Notes: a model not told the origin generated them from the letters alone. A stretch of 64,000 nt of DNA from Phycisphaerales bacterium (GCA_029260395.1 JAJDDJ010000009.1:186001-250000); one strand, 5' to 3'. Positions 45,010-54,698 are shown, counted from the first letter of the stretch. Numbers and translations are program-made.

Positions 45010-45126
45010 TGGCTCGTGGTATCGACCGGTCGGCTCGATCGGGACCAGAGTTGGGCGCACGTTCTGCGGCTGTCCGAGCCGGCTGCGATGGCGAAGCGAG
45101 CGGACGAACGCCGATGCAAGGGGGCC

Positions 45127-46788
45127 ATGACCGACCCCCGATTGCCCGCTGACAAGATTCTGCCGTTGACCGACCTCTTGAGCCGGCGGGCGGCGGCCCG
45201 CAGGGACGGCCTGCGGGTCGTTCACTGCCACGGCTGCTTCGACATCGTCCACCCGGGGCACATCCGCCACTTGCGCCACGCGCGGTCGATGGGCGATGTG
45301 CTTCTCGTGACGATCACGGGCGATGCCAAGGTGGGAAAGGGCGTGGGCAGGCCGCTCATCCCCCAGGAGCTGAGGGCCGAGAGCCTGGCTGAGCTGGACT
45401 GCGTGAACTGGGTGAGCATCGATCAGCACCCGACCGCGTCCGAGCTTCTGGAGGCGGTTCGCCCCGATGTGTATGTCAAGGGCAAGGAGTACGAGACGAA
45501 CAACGACCCGCGGTTTGCAGCCGAGCGGCAAACTGTTGAGCGGCACGGCGGACGGGTGGTCTTCAGCTCGGGCGACGTGGTGTTCAGTTCGACCGCGCTG
45601 ATCGCGTCGATCGACGACTCGGTGGACGCGTTTCAGCGTTCGATGGCGCCGCTGCTCGGCAATGACTCGCTGACCACGGCCAAGCTCGAAGCACTGATCG
45701 CGGGCTTTAAAGGCCAGCGGGTGGTGGTGGTGGGTGAGACGATTGTGGATGAGTACCTGTTCTGCGACCGGCCGGGGGTGGCGACCGAGAGCCCGGTGCT
45801 GACGCTGAGCCCTCTCGAAGAGCGGCGGTACCAGGGCGGGGCCGCGATCGTGGCGAGGCACCTCGCTGCGATGGGCGCGCGCCCGGTGCTGGTGACCGCG
45901 ATGCCCAGCACTCCATTGGCAAACGAAACCCGCGCTGCGATCGAGGCCGAGGGCGTGGAGGTGCGCGCCGTACGCACCAGCGGCGAGTTGCCGCGCAAGC
46001 AGCGGATGCTCGTCGGTACGCAGAAAGTGGTACGCCTCGACCGAGCGCAGCGCACAGTCCTCGATGCATCGGCCCAGGACCGGTTGGTCGATCTGATTGT
46101 CTCAACCGTCGAAGAACCGACGGGCAGTTGCGATGCCGCGATCATCACGGACTTCGGGCTCGGGATGCTGTCGTCGTCCGTGCTGGCGCGCGCGCAGAAA
46201 CGTGTCCGCACAGGCGCGCGGGTGCTGGCTGGCGATGTTTCTGGCAGGCACCACCACCTGCGCGAGTTCCGGGGCTTTGATCTCTTGTGTCCGTCCGAAG
46301 ATGAAACCCGAATCACAGAGGGCATGCACGACGAGGGCCTGGCAGCAGCCACATGGAGCCTGCTTGAGCGCACACGCACTAAGGCAGCGATTGTCACAAT
46401 GGGCCCCGAGGGACTCGTCGCGTTCGACCGAACGCCCGACGACGGGGCCGTTGATGGAGTCGGCACCGACGACCCGCACCGTTCGCGTGTGCGCGGCGAG
46501 CATGTGCCCGCGATGATGCCGTACGCCGTCGACCCGCTCGGGTGCGGCGATGCATTGCTTAGTGTGGCAACGCTCACGCTCGCAGCGGGCGGCAGCCTTT
46601 TGCAGGCTGCGTTCCTGGGATCGGTCGCAGCGGGCGCGCACTCGCAGCGCCTGGGCAACGAGCCGGTGGCTGCTGGCGACCTTCGGCGCGCGCTCATGCG
46701 GGTGCTCTCGGCGACGCTGGTCTATCAGGACGCGGGGCTCAGCGAACCCAAAGCGAGCGGCGGGAGTCGATCGCGGGCAGCGTCATGA
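45127..46788 (+). CDS. HldE-like bifunctional heptose kinase/adenylyltransferase, domains in reversed order
   Basis: 553 residues. Residues about 28-150 are a nucleotidyltransferase (VVHCHGCFDIVHPGHIRHLR, then AELDCVNWVSIDQHPTASEL and RPDVYVKGKEYE). Residues about 198-540 are a PfkB kinase (QRVVVVGETIVDEYLFCDRP, RYQGGAAIVARHLAAMGARP, VDPLGCGDALLSVATLTLAA with the catalytic Asp). E. coli HldE has kinase first and transferase second. The product would be ADP- or CDP-activated heptose or a similar sugar. AAGGGGG precedes the ATG of MTDPRL; an in-frame ATG 39 nt earlier exists. GT2 gene follows with ATGA overlap. Confidence 0.88.
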   Translation: MTDPRLPADKILPLTDLLSRRAAARRDGLRVVHCHGCFDIVHPGHIRHLRHARSMGDVLLVTITGDAKVGKGVGRPLIPQELRAESLAELDCVNWVSIDQHPTASELLEAVRPDVYVKGKEYETNNDPRFAAERQTVERHGGRVVFSSGDVVFSSTALIASIDDSVDAFQRSMAPLLGNDSLTTAKLEALIAGFKGQRVVVVGETIVDEYLFCDRPGVATESPVLTLSPLEERRYQGGAAIVARHLAAMGARPVLVTAMPSTPLANETRAAIEAEGVEVRAVRTSGELPRKQRMLVGTQKVVRLDRAQRTVLDASAQDRLVDLIVSTVEEPTGSCDAAIITDFGLGMLSSSVLARAQKRVRTGARVLAGDVSGRHHHLREFRGFDLLCPSEDETRITEGMHDEGLAAATWSLLERTRTKAAIVTMGPEGLVAFDRTPDDGAVDGVGTDDPHRSRVRGEHVPAMMPYAVDPLGCGDALLSVATLTLAAGGSLLQAAFLGSVAAGAHSQRLGNEPVAAGDLRRALMRVLSATLVYQDAGLSEPKASGGSRSRAAS

Positions 46789-47894
46789 CTGGGCACACGC
46801 CGCGCTTGAGCTTCGTGATCCCGACGCGGAACAGAGGCGTGGAACTTGCGGAGACCCTGCGCAGGCTGGACGGGCTGGGGCTCGGGCCAGACGATGCGGA
46901 AGTGGTCGTGGTGGACAACGCTTCGGATGAACCTGCGCTTGCCGTGTGCGCCCTGCCGACGACGCTGATCCGCTCTGAGGCCAACCACGGCGCTGCGGGG
47001 CGGAACCCTGGCGCCCAGCGCGCGCGCGGCGGGTGGATCGTGATGCTGGATGATGACTCATCCCCGATGGATGCGGCGGGCCTGCTCGCGTCGCTCGCTG
47101 ATGCACCAAACGACGCTGCAGCGGTCATGGCGGACATTCACCTGAGCGGGGGCCGAGGCCGAGAGCGTGGCGGGCTGCCCGAGGTATTCATCGGATGCGG
47201 GGTGGCGATTCGGCGCGAGGCGTTCTTGGCTGTTGGCGGTTACGACCCAACGTTTGGTTACTACGCCGAGGAGTACGACCTGTCGGCCAAGCTCATCAAG
47301 GCGGGCCACCGGATTGTGTTCGACTCGAGATTCCGCGTCGAACACCGCAAGGCCATGAGCGGCCGGTGCATGGACACGATCATCGGTCGGCTGGTGCGCA
47401 ACAACGGATGGGTGATGCAGCGGCACGCGCCCGATCTTGTTCGCAGGCAGGTGCTCCGCGCCGACCGCTCTCGCTACCGACAGATCGCACGCAAAGAAGA
47501 TGCGCTCGCGGGCTACACGGATGGACTCGGCCAGTTGCGAGCCACGCTGCGCGCGCAGGGACGATCGCCGATGAGCCATGAGCAGTTCGATCGGTTCACC
47601 GGCTTATCGCACGCTCGCGCCGCGATCGGACACGCGCACGAGCGGCTCGGGTTCATGACCGCAGCAGTGGTGGACGCGGGCAAGAACTCGGCGTGCATAG
47701 ATGTAGCGCTGCGTGAGCTGGGGGTAGCGATCACGGACGATGCGGCGCGAGCGGAGGTCGTTGTACCGGGTTCGATGTCGCCCGGTCCGATGATCGATTC
47801 GGCGCTCGCTTGGGCGAGCCGGGGAGCGAGGATGGTCTGCCCGTGGCTGTCGGCGGAGCAGTTTGTTGCGAAGCGGCTTCGTACGGCGGCTTAG
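46785..47894 (+). CDS. Glycosyltransferase GT2
   Basis: 369 residues. LSFVIPTRNRGVELAETLRR, EVVVVDNASDEPALAV, WIVMLDDDSSPMDAAGLLAS (DDD metal site), GCGVAIRREAFLAVGGYDPT and YYAEEYDLSAKLIKAGHRIV (acid/base region) give a complete GT2 fold. The last 90 residues look like another small Rossmann-type module (VVDAGKNSACIDVALRELGV). Coupled to the HldE-like gene, so it may use the activated sugar made there. Shares TTAG with the convergent pabB stop. Confidence 0.87.
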   Translation: MTGHTPRLSFVIPTRNRGVELAETLRRLDGLGLGPDDAEVVVVDNASDEPALAVCALPTTLIRSEANHGAAGRNPGAQRARGGWIVMLDDDSSPMDAAGLLASLADAPNDAAAVMADIHLSGGRGRERGGLPEVFIGCGVAIRREAFLAVGGYDPTFGYYAEEYDLSAKLIKAGHRIVFDSRFRVEHRKAMSGRCMDTIIGRLVRNNGWVMQRHAPDLVRRQVLRADRSRYRQIARKEDALAGYTDGLGQLRATLRAQGRSPMSHEQFDRFTGLSHARAAIGHAHERLGFMTAAVVDAGKNSACIDVALRELGVAITDDAARAEVVVPGSMSPGPMIDSALAWASRGARMVCPWLSAEQFVAKRLRTAA

Positions 47895-49234
47895 CTATCA
47901 ACCACCGTCCCGAGCGCGTGCAAGACCGATGCCTTGGCGAGGGTCTCGTCCCACTCGGCATCGGGCTCAGAATCGGCGACAATGCCCGCGCCCACCGGGT
48001 AGGTAACCGTGGAGCCATCGATCAACGCGGTTCGGATCGCGACGCTGAGGTGCGCATCGCCCGAGTCTTCGAGCAGCGCGCAGCACCCGCACCAGGGCCC
48101 ACGGCTGAGACTCTCCAGCTCGCGGATGACCTGCATGGCACGCACCTTGGGCGCGCCCGTGATCGATCCCGCGGGCAGCAGGCTTGCGAGCGCACGGGCT
48201 AGCGAGAGTTCTGGACGAAGGGTGCCCTCGACGAGTGAAGACGCCTGCAAGAGCGAGCCCTGCGCGTGCGGCTCGATCACGCGGTCGTGCACGACGCGCA
48301 CGCTGCCCATCTCGCAGACTCTGCCCAGGTCGTTGCGCATGAGGTCGGTGATCATGTGGAGCTCGGCGCGCTCCTTGGCGGAGGCTTCCAACTCAGCGCG
48401 CGCGCCCTCGGTAACGGAACGGGTGCCCTTCATGGGGCGGGTGCGAAGCGTTCGGGTCGCTGCGTGGAAGTGAAGGAATGATTCCGGGCTCGCAGAGGCG
48501 ATGGCGCGGGCTCCGTCGCCCGCGAGTTCGATGTACGCGCCGTGAGCGGGGCTTGCGGCATCGAGCAGTGCGGCGGCGATGGCGCGAGGGCTCGACTGAT
48601 GCTGAGCGATGAGCCGATGGGCGATGTTGGCCTCATAAATGTCGCCTGCGCGGATGAGCGCGAGCGTTTGTCGCACGAGGTCGGTGTAGCCAATCCGGCC
48701 CAAATGTGATTTGAAGCGCAGGTCCATGGGCGCAGCCAGAGGCGGGCTCTCGGAGAGTGGCGGCGGCGTGCCGATGGCGCGCAGGCGGCCGGCTGAGTCG
48801 AGGACCCAGAGATCGTCGCAGCGGTGGAACTCCATCAGGGGCCAGTCGGGCTCGGCTGGGGCTGGGCCGGGGCCGATGACGGCCTTGGGTTCGCAGAAAC
48901 CTGCTAGGTCGTAGCTCATAGAGCCGATCCAGCAGCCTTTGCCGGTGTTGAAGTGGCGGACAGCGCCATCGAGAGCCTTGAACGGGTCGGCCGTGAATCC
49001 GGCAGGCACAGGGGTTGGCTCGCCGCCGGCGGGATCGAACCATGCGATGGAGGGGTTGTTGACGGGTCCGATGGCCCTCATGGTGAGCCTCGGCGACCCG
49101 AAGAGCCAACTTCCGTCGATCGGCCTTCGGGCTGCGGACAGGGGCAGACCATCTGGCCAGCTGGCGATGACCCGACCGGGGCTGTGGGCCTGCGGCCTGT
49201 TCGGCCCGATGGGTTGGGGAAGGGACCGAGTCAC
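47891..49234 (-). CDS. pabB: Aminodeoxychorismate/anthranilate synthase component I (PabB-like)
   Basis: 447 residues from a GTG start. The chorismate-binding C-terminal half is clear: MKGTRSVTEGARAELEASAK, ERAELHMITDLMRNDLGRVC, LLPAGSITGAPKVRAMQVIR and YPVGAGIVADSEPDAEWDET. N-terminal half has RHFNTGKGCWIGSMSYDLAG. PabB is preferred to TrpE because the N-terminal region is short and no trp genes are nearby, but TrpE or a menaquinone/salicylate relative is not excluded. The frame continues 36 nt upstream to a TTG; neither start has a strong ribosome site. Confidence 0.85.
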   Translation of the reverse strand: MTRSLPQPIGPNRPQAHSPGRVIASWPDGLPLSAARRPIDGSWLFGSPRLTMRAIGPVNNPSIAWFDPAGGEPTPVPAGFTADPFKALDGAVRHFNTGKGCWIGSMSYDLAGFCEPKAVIGPGPAPAEPDWPLMEFHRCDDLWVLDSAGRLRAIGTPPPLSESPPLAAPMDLRFKSHLGRIGYTDLVRQTLALIRAGDIYEANIAHRLIAQHQSSPRAIAAALLDAASPAHGAYIELAGDGARAIASASPESFLHFHAATRTLRTRPMKGTRSVTEGARAELEASAKERAELHMITDLMRNDLGRVCEMGSVRVVHDRVIEPHAQGSLLQASSLVEGTLRPELSLARALASLLPAGSITGAPKVRAMQVIRELESLSRGPWCGCCALLEDSGDAHLSVAIRTALIDGSTVTYPVGAGIVADSEPDAEWDETLAKASVLHALGTVVDS

Positions 49235-49380
49235 GGCGAATGCTACCGGTGCGGTCGTCAGAGAGGGCAACGCTTTCTAGACTTGTGCCTCAATTCCCCC
49301 GTGCAGCCCGGCCCTTAGTACCGCGACCCCCTTGTGCGGGGTTGGTTCTTGGGCCTAACACCGATCGAGCGGAGCGTGCG

Positions 49381-52248
49381 ATGGCCAAGAAGCAATCGTC
49401 GAAGAAGGCTGGCTCCAAAGCCGCCAGCAAGAAGACCGTGAAGAAGGCAGCCTCAAAGAAGGTTGCGAAGCAGCCTGCCGCGAAGAAAGCGACCGCGAAG
49501 AAGGCTTCGGCCAAGAAGGCCCCGACCAAGACGCACGCCCCGCGAGCGGGCGCAGCTCGTAAAACCGTCAAGAAGGTGGCCAAGCGCAGGCCCACAGCGG
49601 GCAAGCACGTCTACTACTTCGGCAAGACCCGCACCGAGGGCGATGTGTCGATGCGCACACTGCTCGGCGGCAAGGGCGTGAACCTGGCGGACATGACGGC
49701 GATCGGGCTGCCCGTCCCGCCCGGGTTCACCATCACGACCGACACGTGCGAGCGGTACCACACGGGCGGCGGCCGGCTTCCAACGGGGTTGATGAACGAG
49801 GTGCACCAGCACATGGCGGTGCTCGAGAAGGAGCGCAAGGCCAACTTCGGCGATGCCAAGAACCCGCTGCTGGTCTCGGTGCGCTCGGGTGCCGCGGCCT
49901 CGATGCCGGGCATGATGGACACGATTTTGAACCTCGGGCTCAATGATGACAGCGTTGAAGGTTTGGCCCAGTCGACGGGCAACCGGCGTTTCGCGTTCGA
50001 TGCGTACCGCCGACTGATCAACATGTTCGGCGACGTGGTGATGGGCGTGGACCACGAGCACTTTGAGAAGGCATTCGACGCGGTCAAGGCGAAGTACAAG
50101 GTGAGCAAGGACACCGATGTGCCCGGCGAGGGGCTCGAAGAGCTGTGCCACGAGTACAAGGAGACGTTCCGCAAGTACACCGGCACGGAGTTCCCGCAGA
50201 ACCCCTTTAAGCAGCTCGAGCTTGCGATCGAAGCGGTGTTCAAGAGCTGGCAGAGCGACCGGGCCAAGAGCTACCGCCGGCTCGCTGGCATCGTGGGACT
50301 CAACGGCACCGGGGTGAACGTGCAGTCGATGGTCTTTGGCAACATGGGCGAGGACTCGGGCACGGGCGTGGCGTTCACGCGCAACCCGTCGACGGGCGAG
50401 AACATTTTCTACGGCGAGTTCCTGATCAACGCACAGGGCGAGGATGTGGTCGCGGGCATCCGCACGCCGCAGTTCATCGATGAGATGCCCAAGTGGAATA
50501 AGAAAGTCCACAAACAGCTGCTCGACATCAAGAAAACGCTCGAGCTGCACTACCTAGAGATGCAGGACATCGAGTTCACGATCGAGCAGGGCGTGCTGTA
50601 CATGCTGCAGACGCGCACGGGCAAGCGGACCGGCGCGGCCGCGGTACGGATCGCGTGCGACATGGTGCGCGAGAAGATGATCGACGAAGCGCAGGCGCTG
50701 CTGCGGATTCCCGCGGGCGACCTGACGCAGCTGTTGCTGCCGAGCTTTGATGAAACGAAGAAGTCGCTTTCGAAAGTGATCGCGCGCGGGCTTCCCGCTT
50801 CGCCCGGCGCTGCGGTCGGTAAGGCCGTGTTCACCGCCGCGGAAGCGGTGGAGCGTGCGCACGCGGGCGATGCGGTGATCCTGGTTCGCAAGGAGACAAG
50901 CCCCGAGGATGTGGACGGCATGCACTCGGCGGTGGGCATTCTGACGAGCACAGGCGGCATGACGAGCCACGCGGCTGTGGTGGCGCGCGGCTGGGGCAAG
51001 TGCTGCGTTGCGGGCGCGGGCCATGTGCGGATCGATGAGAAGGCGGGCTATTTCGAGGTCGACGGCGAGCGGTACGGGCGCGACGACGTGATCTCGCTCG
51101 ACGGCACGACCGGCGAAGTGCTCAAGGGCAGCGTGCCGACGCGCGACCCCGAGATGAGCGGCGACTTTGCAAAGGTCATGCGATGGGCCGATCGCTTCCG
51201 CACGCTGGGCGTGCGCACCAACGCGGACACGCCAGATGACGCGAAGCGCGCTCGTGAGTTCGGGGCCGAGGGCATCGGGCTCTGCCGAACCGAGCACATG
51301 TTTTTCGAGGGTGACCGGATTACCGCGATGCGTCAGATGATTCTCGCGGACACCGAAGAGGCGCGGGAGACTGCGCTGGCCAAGCTGCTGCCTTATCAGC
51401 GGAGCGATTTCATCGGTATTTTCAGGGCGATGAAGGGACTGCCGGTCACGATTCGGCTGCTTGACCCGCCGCTGCACGAGTTTCTCCCACGCGACGACGA
51501 GACGATTAAGAAGGTGGCCCAGAGCCTGCGTGCGGATGCGGGCAAGGTGCGCAACCGCGTCGCGATGCTGCACGAGTCCAATCCGATGATGGGCCACCGC
51601 GGGTGCAGACTTGCCGTGACGTACCCCGAGATTCTGCGGATGCAGGTGCGGGCGATCACCGAGGCCGCGATCGAGGTGGCCGCCGAGCGCATCAAGGTGC
51701 TGCCCGAGATCATGATCCCGCTGGTGGGCACCGCCCGCGAGCTCAAGCATCTGCGGACGCTGACCGAAGCGGTCATCGCGCAGGTGCGCGAGGAGAGCGA
51801 GTGGACAGGCCGGGTCGAGATCAAGATCGGCACGATGATCGAGATCCCGCGAGCCGCTGTGTGCGCGGAAGAGATAGCACAGCACGCGGACTTCTTCAGC
51901 TTCGGCACCAACGACCTGACGCAGCTCACGTTCGGCTACTCGCGCGACGATGTGAACACGTTCCTGCCGGGCTACATGCAGCACGGCATCCTCGATGGCG
52001 ACCCGTTCCAATCGCTCGATGTCGATGGCGTGGGCCAGCTCGTCGAGATGGGCGTGCAGCGCGGGCGGGCGGGCAACGAGAAGCTCAAGCTCGGCATCTG
52101 CGGCGAGCACGGCGGCGACCCCGCGAGCGTTCACTTCTGCCACGAGCTTGGGCTCGACTACGTGAGCTGCTCGCCGTTTCGCGTGCCGATCGCTCGGCTG
52201 GCTGCGGCACAGGCCGCGGTGATGGCCGGCCTCAAGGCCAAGGGCTGA
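49381..52248 (+). CDS. ppdK: Pyruvate, phosphate dikinase with Lys/Ala-rich N-terminal tail
   Basis: 955 residues. Interconverts pyruvate, ATP and Pi with PEP, AMP and PPi. Residues 1-75 are a histone-H1-like tail (KKQSSKKAGSKAASKK and similar), then the enzyme: VYYFGKTRTEGDVSMRTLLG, GKGVNLADMTAIGLPVPPGF, VRSGAAASMPGMMDTILNLG, GGMTSHAAVVARGWGKCC (phosphohistidine near residue 527), GFGTEGIGLCRTEHMF-type GAEGIGLCRTEHMFFEGDRI, and GICGEHGGDPASVHF (Cys near 906). The core is full length, so the tail is an addition. GGAGCG just upstream. trpS follows after 6 bp. Confidence 0.96.
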   Translation: MAKKQSSKKAGSKAASKKTVKKAASKKVAKQPAAKKATAKKASAKKAPTKTHAPRAGAARKTVKKVAKRRPTAGKHVYYFGKTRTEGDVSMRTLLGGKGVNLADMTAIGLPVPPGFTITTDTCERYHTGGGRLPTGLMNEVHQHMAVLEKERKANFGDAKNPLLVSVRSGAAASMPGMMDTILNLGLNDDSVEGLAQSTGNRRFAFDAYRRLINMFGDVVMGVDHEHFEKAFDAVKAKYKVSKDTDVPGEGLEELCHEYKETFRKYTGTEFPQNPFKQLELAIEAVFKSWQSDRAKSYRRLAGIVGLNGTGVNVQSMVFGNMGEDSGTGVAFTRNPSTGENIFYGEFLINAQGEDVVAGIRTPQFIDEMPKWNKKVHKQLLDIKKTLELHYLEMQDIEFTIEQGVLYMLQTRTGKRTGAAAVRIACDMVREKMIDEAQALLRIPAGDLTQLLLPSFDETKKSLSKVIARGLPASPGAAVGKAVFTAAEAVERAHAGDAVILVRKETSPEDVDGMHSAVGILTSTGGMTSHAAVVARGWGKCCVAGAGHVRIDEKAGYFEVDGERYGRDDVISLDGTTGEVLKGSVPTRDPEMSGDFAKVMRWADRFRTLGVRTNADTPDDAKRAREFGAEGIGLCRTEHMFFEGDRITAMRQMILADTEEARETALAKLLPYQRSDFIGIFRAMKGLPVTIRLLDPPLHEFLPRDDETIKKVAQSLRADAGKVRNRVAMLHESNPMMGHRGCRLAVTYPEILRMQVRAITEAAIEVAAERIKVLPEIMIPLVGTARELKHLRTLTEAVIAQVREESEWTGRVEIKIGTMIEIPRAAVCAEEIAQHADFFSFGTNDLTQLTFGYSRDDVNTFLPGYMQHGILDGDPFQSLDVDGVGQLVEMGVQRGRAGNEKLKLGICGEHGGDPASVHFCHELGLDYVSCSPFRVPIARLAAAQAAVMAGLKAKG

Positions 52249-52254
52249 GCGGCG

Positions 52255-53352
52255 GTGGGTAGCACGGTCGATCAACCAGCGGGCAGGCCACGGATCCTCA
52301 CGGGCGATACGCCCACGGGCCGGCTGCACCTCGGGCATTACGTGGGCAGTCTGGAGAACCGGGTTCGGCTGCAAGACGAGTACGAGTGCTATTTTTTGCT
52401 GGCGAACATGCACGCGTTTACGACGCGCGCCGACAAACCGAGCGAGATTCGCGAGAGCACGCTTGAGATCGTGCGCGACTGGATTGCCGTCGGCATGGAC
52501 CCGAACCGCTCCACCTTTGTGCTGCAAACCGAGGTTCCGGCGATCGCGGAGCTGACGTGGTTTTTGGCGATGCTGCTGCCGTTCAACCGGGTGATGCGCA
52601 ACCCGACGCTCAAGACGGAGATCGACGCCAAGGACCTGGGCGATACCTACAGCTTCGGCTTTCCCATGTACGCCGTCGGGCAGTGCGCGGACATCCTTGC
52701 GTTCAGGCCGCAGTTGGTTCCTGTTGGCGTGGACCAGGTGGCGCACATCGAGATGTGCCGGGAGGCGGCGCGGCGGTTCGATCAGGTCTACTGCGGCGTT
52801 GACCCGCACGCTGAGGAAGAAGACTACGAGAAGCTCGGCGGCGTGTTCCCGGTGCCCAGCGCGCTGGTGGGCCGGGTCGGCAGGCTCGTCGGCACCGACG
52901 GCCAGCACAAGATGTCCAAGAGCCTGAACAACTCGGTCTTCCTGAGCGACACCCCCAAGCAGGTCAAGAAGAAAATCAACTCGATGTACCCCGGCCAGAG
53001 CCGCGAGCCCGATCAACCGGGCGACCCGGCGATCAACCCGGTATTCGACTACCTCGATACGTTCTGCAAGGACGAGGCGCTGCGGGCCGAGCTGCGCGAC
53101 CGGTACACGCGGGGTGACAACCTCGGAGACGGGCATGTGAAGGCTGCGGTGATCGACTCGGTCAACGAGCTGCTTGAACCGATGCGTGCGCGCCGGGCCG
53201 AGCTCGAGGGCCCGGGCGGAGACGATGCGGTGATCGACATCATCAAGGCGGGGGCTGTCAAGGCCAACGCGCAGGCCGAGCACACGCTCGCGCTGGCCAA
53301 GGACGCGATGGGCCTGAACTTCGGCGATCGGCGGAGCATGCTCGGGCTCTAA
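52255..53352 (+). CDS. trpS: Tryptophanyl-tRNA synthetase
   Basis: 365 residues. Class I synthetase: ILTGDTPTGRLHLGHYVGSL holds the HIGH-type motif (HLGH), and GTDGQHKMSKSLNNSVFLSD holds KMSKS. AELTWFLAMLLPFNRVMRNP and FPMYAVGQCADILAFRPQLV are TrpRS-specific. Start is GTG six bases after the ppdK stop, with AAGGG about 12 nt ahead; probably cotranscribed with ppdK. Cytosolic. Confidence 0.96.
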   Translation: MGSTVDQPAGRPRILTGDTPTGRLHLGHYVGSLENRVRLQDEYECYFLLANMHAFTTRADKPSEIRESTLEIVRDWIAVGMDPNRSTFVLQTEVPAIAELTWFLAMLLPFNRVMRNPTLKTEIDAKDLGDTYSFGFPMYAVGQCADILAFRPQLVPVGVDQVAHIEMCREAARRFDQVYCGVDPHAEEEDYEKLGGVFPVPSALVGRVGRLVGTDGQHKMSKSLNNSVFLSDTPKQVKKKINSMYPGQSREPDQPGDPAINPVFDYLDTFCKDEALRAELRDRYTRGDNLGDGHVKAAVIDSVNELLEPMRARRAELEGPGGDDAVIDIIKAGAVKANAQAEHTLALAKDAMGLNFGDRRSMLGL

Positions 53353-53456
53353 CGCCCAAGCAAGAGAACGCGAGGTGCCGGGGCTGACGCAGAGCACGCG
53401 GAGTCATACTGGGTTTAGGATGCTTGAGAAATGCGTCCGCCCTGCTTGTCGCCATG

Positions 53457-54692
53457 TCACGTTGCTTGTATCGCGCTGGCGTAGACCTCTTCGAGATCGT
53501 TCACCATCCGCTCGGCGCTGAACATGGCCGCGCACATGGCTCGGCCTCGCTGGGTCATCGCGAGACGTTCATCGGGGTGGTCGATCATCCACTGGATGGC
53601 TCCTCGGAGGCCGATCGAATCGCCGACAGCAACGAGCTTTCCCGTTGAACCGTCTGGGTGATTGGAGGGATCGAGGCAGACCTCGCGCGTGCCGTCGGTG
53701 TCGGTGGCGACGACGGCGGTGCCTGCGAGCATGGCCTGGGGAACGGTTCGTGGCAGGCCCTCGCGGTAGCTGGGGTGGGCGAGCACGTCCATCGCGCGCA
53801 TCATCGCGGGGATCTCGGCCTGATCGACCAGCCCGGTGCGCGCGGTCTGCGGGTCGATGCCCTCGGCCTTGAGGCGATCGACCAAGCGATCGCGCCACCA
53901 GCCGTCGCCCACCCAGAGCATGCGCAGGGCGGCGTTCTTGCGCATCAGCGGCGCGAGCGCGTCGATGAGGTCGTCGTGGCCCTTGTGCTGAGCGAGGCGG
54001 GCGACGATGCCGACGACGAACTCATCGTCACGGATGCCCAGTCGCGCGCGCACGGAGGCGCGGTTCTCGCCCGGTGCCGGGCTGAGATAGGGCGCGGTCT
54101 CCATGCCGCTGCGAACGGTGACGTACTGCGAGCGCTTACCGATGCCGCGCTGAAGGAACTGCTCGGTCATGGCATCGGCAACGCTCACGATCTTGTGGCA
54201 TCGGCGGGCAGCGAACTGCTCGGCCCGGGCGTACAGCGCGTTCTTGAGGCCGATGAGCAAGCGTTGATCGGGCCTGCCTTCGACGGGCATCCAAGGCGGG
54301 CCGTGGATGGTGTGGACGATGGCGGGCCTTGGTTTGGCCTCCCACGCGGCCCACCGGCCGACGATGCCGGCCTTTGAGCTGTGCGTGTGCACGATGTCCG
54401 GCTTGAGGTGTCCGATGAGCGCGCGCAGCTCGCGTTTGCACGCGAGGTCTTTGAGCGGGCTGATCTCGCGGACAAGACTCGGCACCTCGTGCGTGGCGAT
54501 GGAACGACTTGGGTGCGTTTCGTTGAACGCGCGGACGCGATCGAGCATGGAGCCTTCGGGGCCGAAGATGGGACCGAAGGCGAGATGGACTTCATGACCG
54601 AGCTTCGCCTGGCCCTCACAGGAGAGGACGGTGTTCTCTTGGCTGCCGCCGAGGATGAGTCGCGTGGAGATATGGAGAATACGGAGAGTCAC
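53457..54692 (-). CDS. Glycosyltransferase GT4
   Basis: 411 residues. LRILHISTRLILGGSQENTV at the N-terminus (Gly-rich acceptor loop), HTHSSKAGIVGRWAAWEAKP, FVVGIVARLAQHKGHDDLID, HPSYREGLPRTVPQAMLAGT at the donor site, where the second Glu of the E-x7-E pattern is Gln. That change is seen in some GT4 enzymes but may lower activity. Start is GTG, 6 bp after the stop of the GNAT gene, so truA-GNAT-GT4 form an operon. It is separated from the main glycan cluster by 5.5 kb. Confidence 0.87.
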   Translation of the reverse strand: MTLRILHISTRLILGGSQENTVLSCEGQAKLGHEVHLAFGPIFGPEGSMLDRVRAFNETHPSRSIATHEVPSLVREISPLKDLACKRELRALIGHLKPDIVHTHSSKAGIVGRWAAWEAKPRPAIVHTIHGPPWMPVEGRPDQRLLIGLKNALYARAEQFAARRCHKIVSVADAMTEQFLQRGIGKRSQYVTVRSGMETAPYLSPAPGENRASVRARLGIRDDEFVVGIVARLAQHKGHDDLIDALAPLMRKNAALRMLWVGDGWWRDRLVDRLKAEGIDPQTARTGLVDQAEIPAMMRAMDVLAHPSYREGLPRTVPQAMLAGTAVVATDTDGTREVCLDPSNHPDGSTGKLVAVGDSIGLRGAIQWMIDHPDERLAMTQRGRAMCAAMFSAERMVNDLEEVYASAIQAT

Positions 54693-54698
54693 AGCGAT

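Noticed and set aside
45010..45861. Upstream extension of the CgeB-like protein to 1098 residues
   Set aside because: It would be antisense to the HldE-like gene and has a shadow-type composition; the real start is at MTQPSKAI.
49300..49380. Hairpin CCCC/GGGG upstream of ppdK as a terminator or attenuator
   Set aside because: Stem is short (about 5 bp) and no T-tract follows in either direction.
50554..53397. 947-codon open frame on the minus strand
   Set aside because: Antisense to ppdK and trpS, both with full catalytic motifs.
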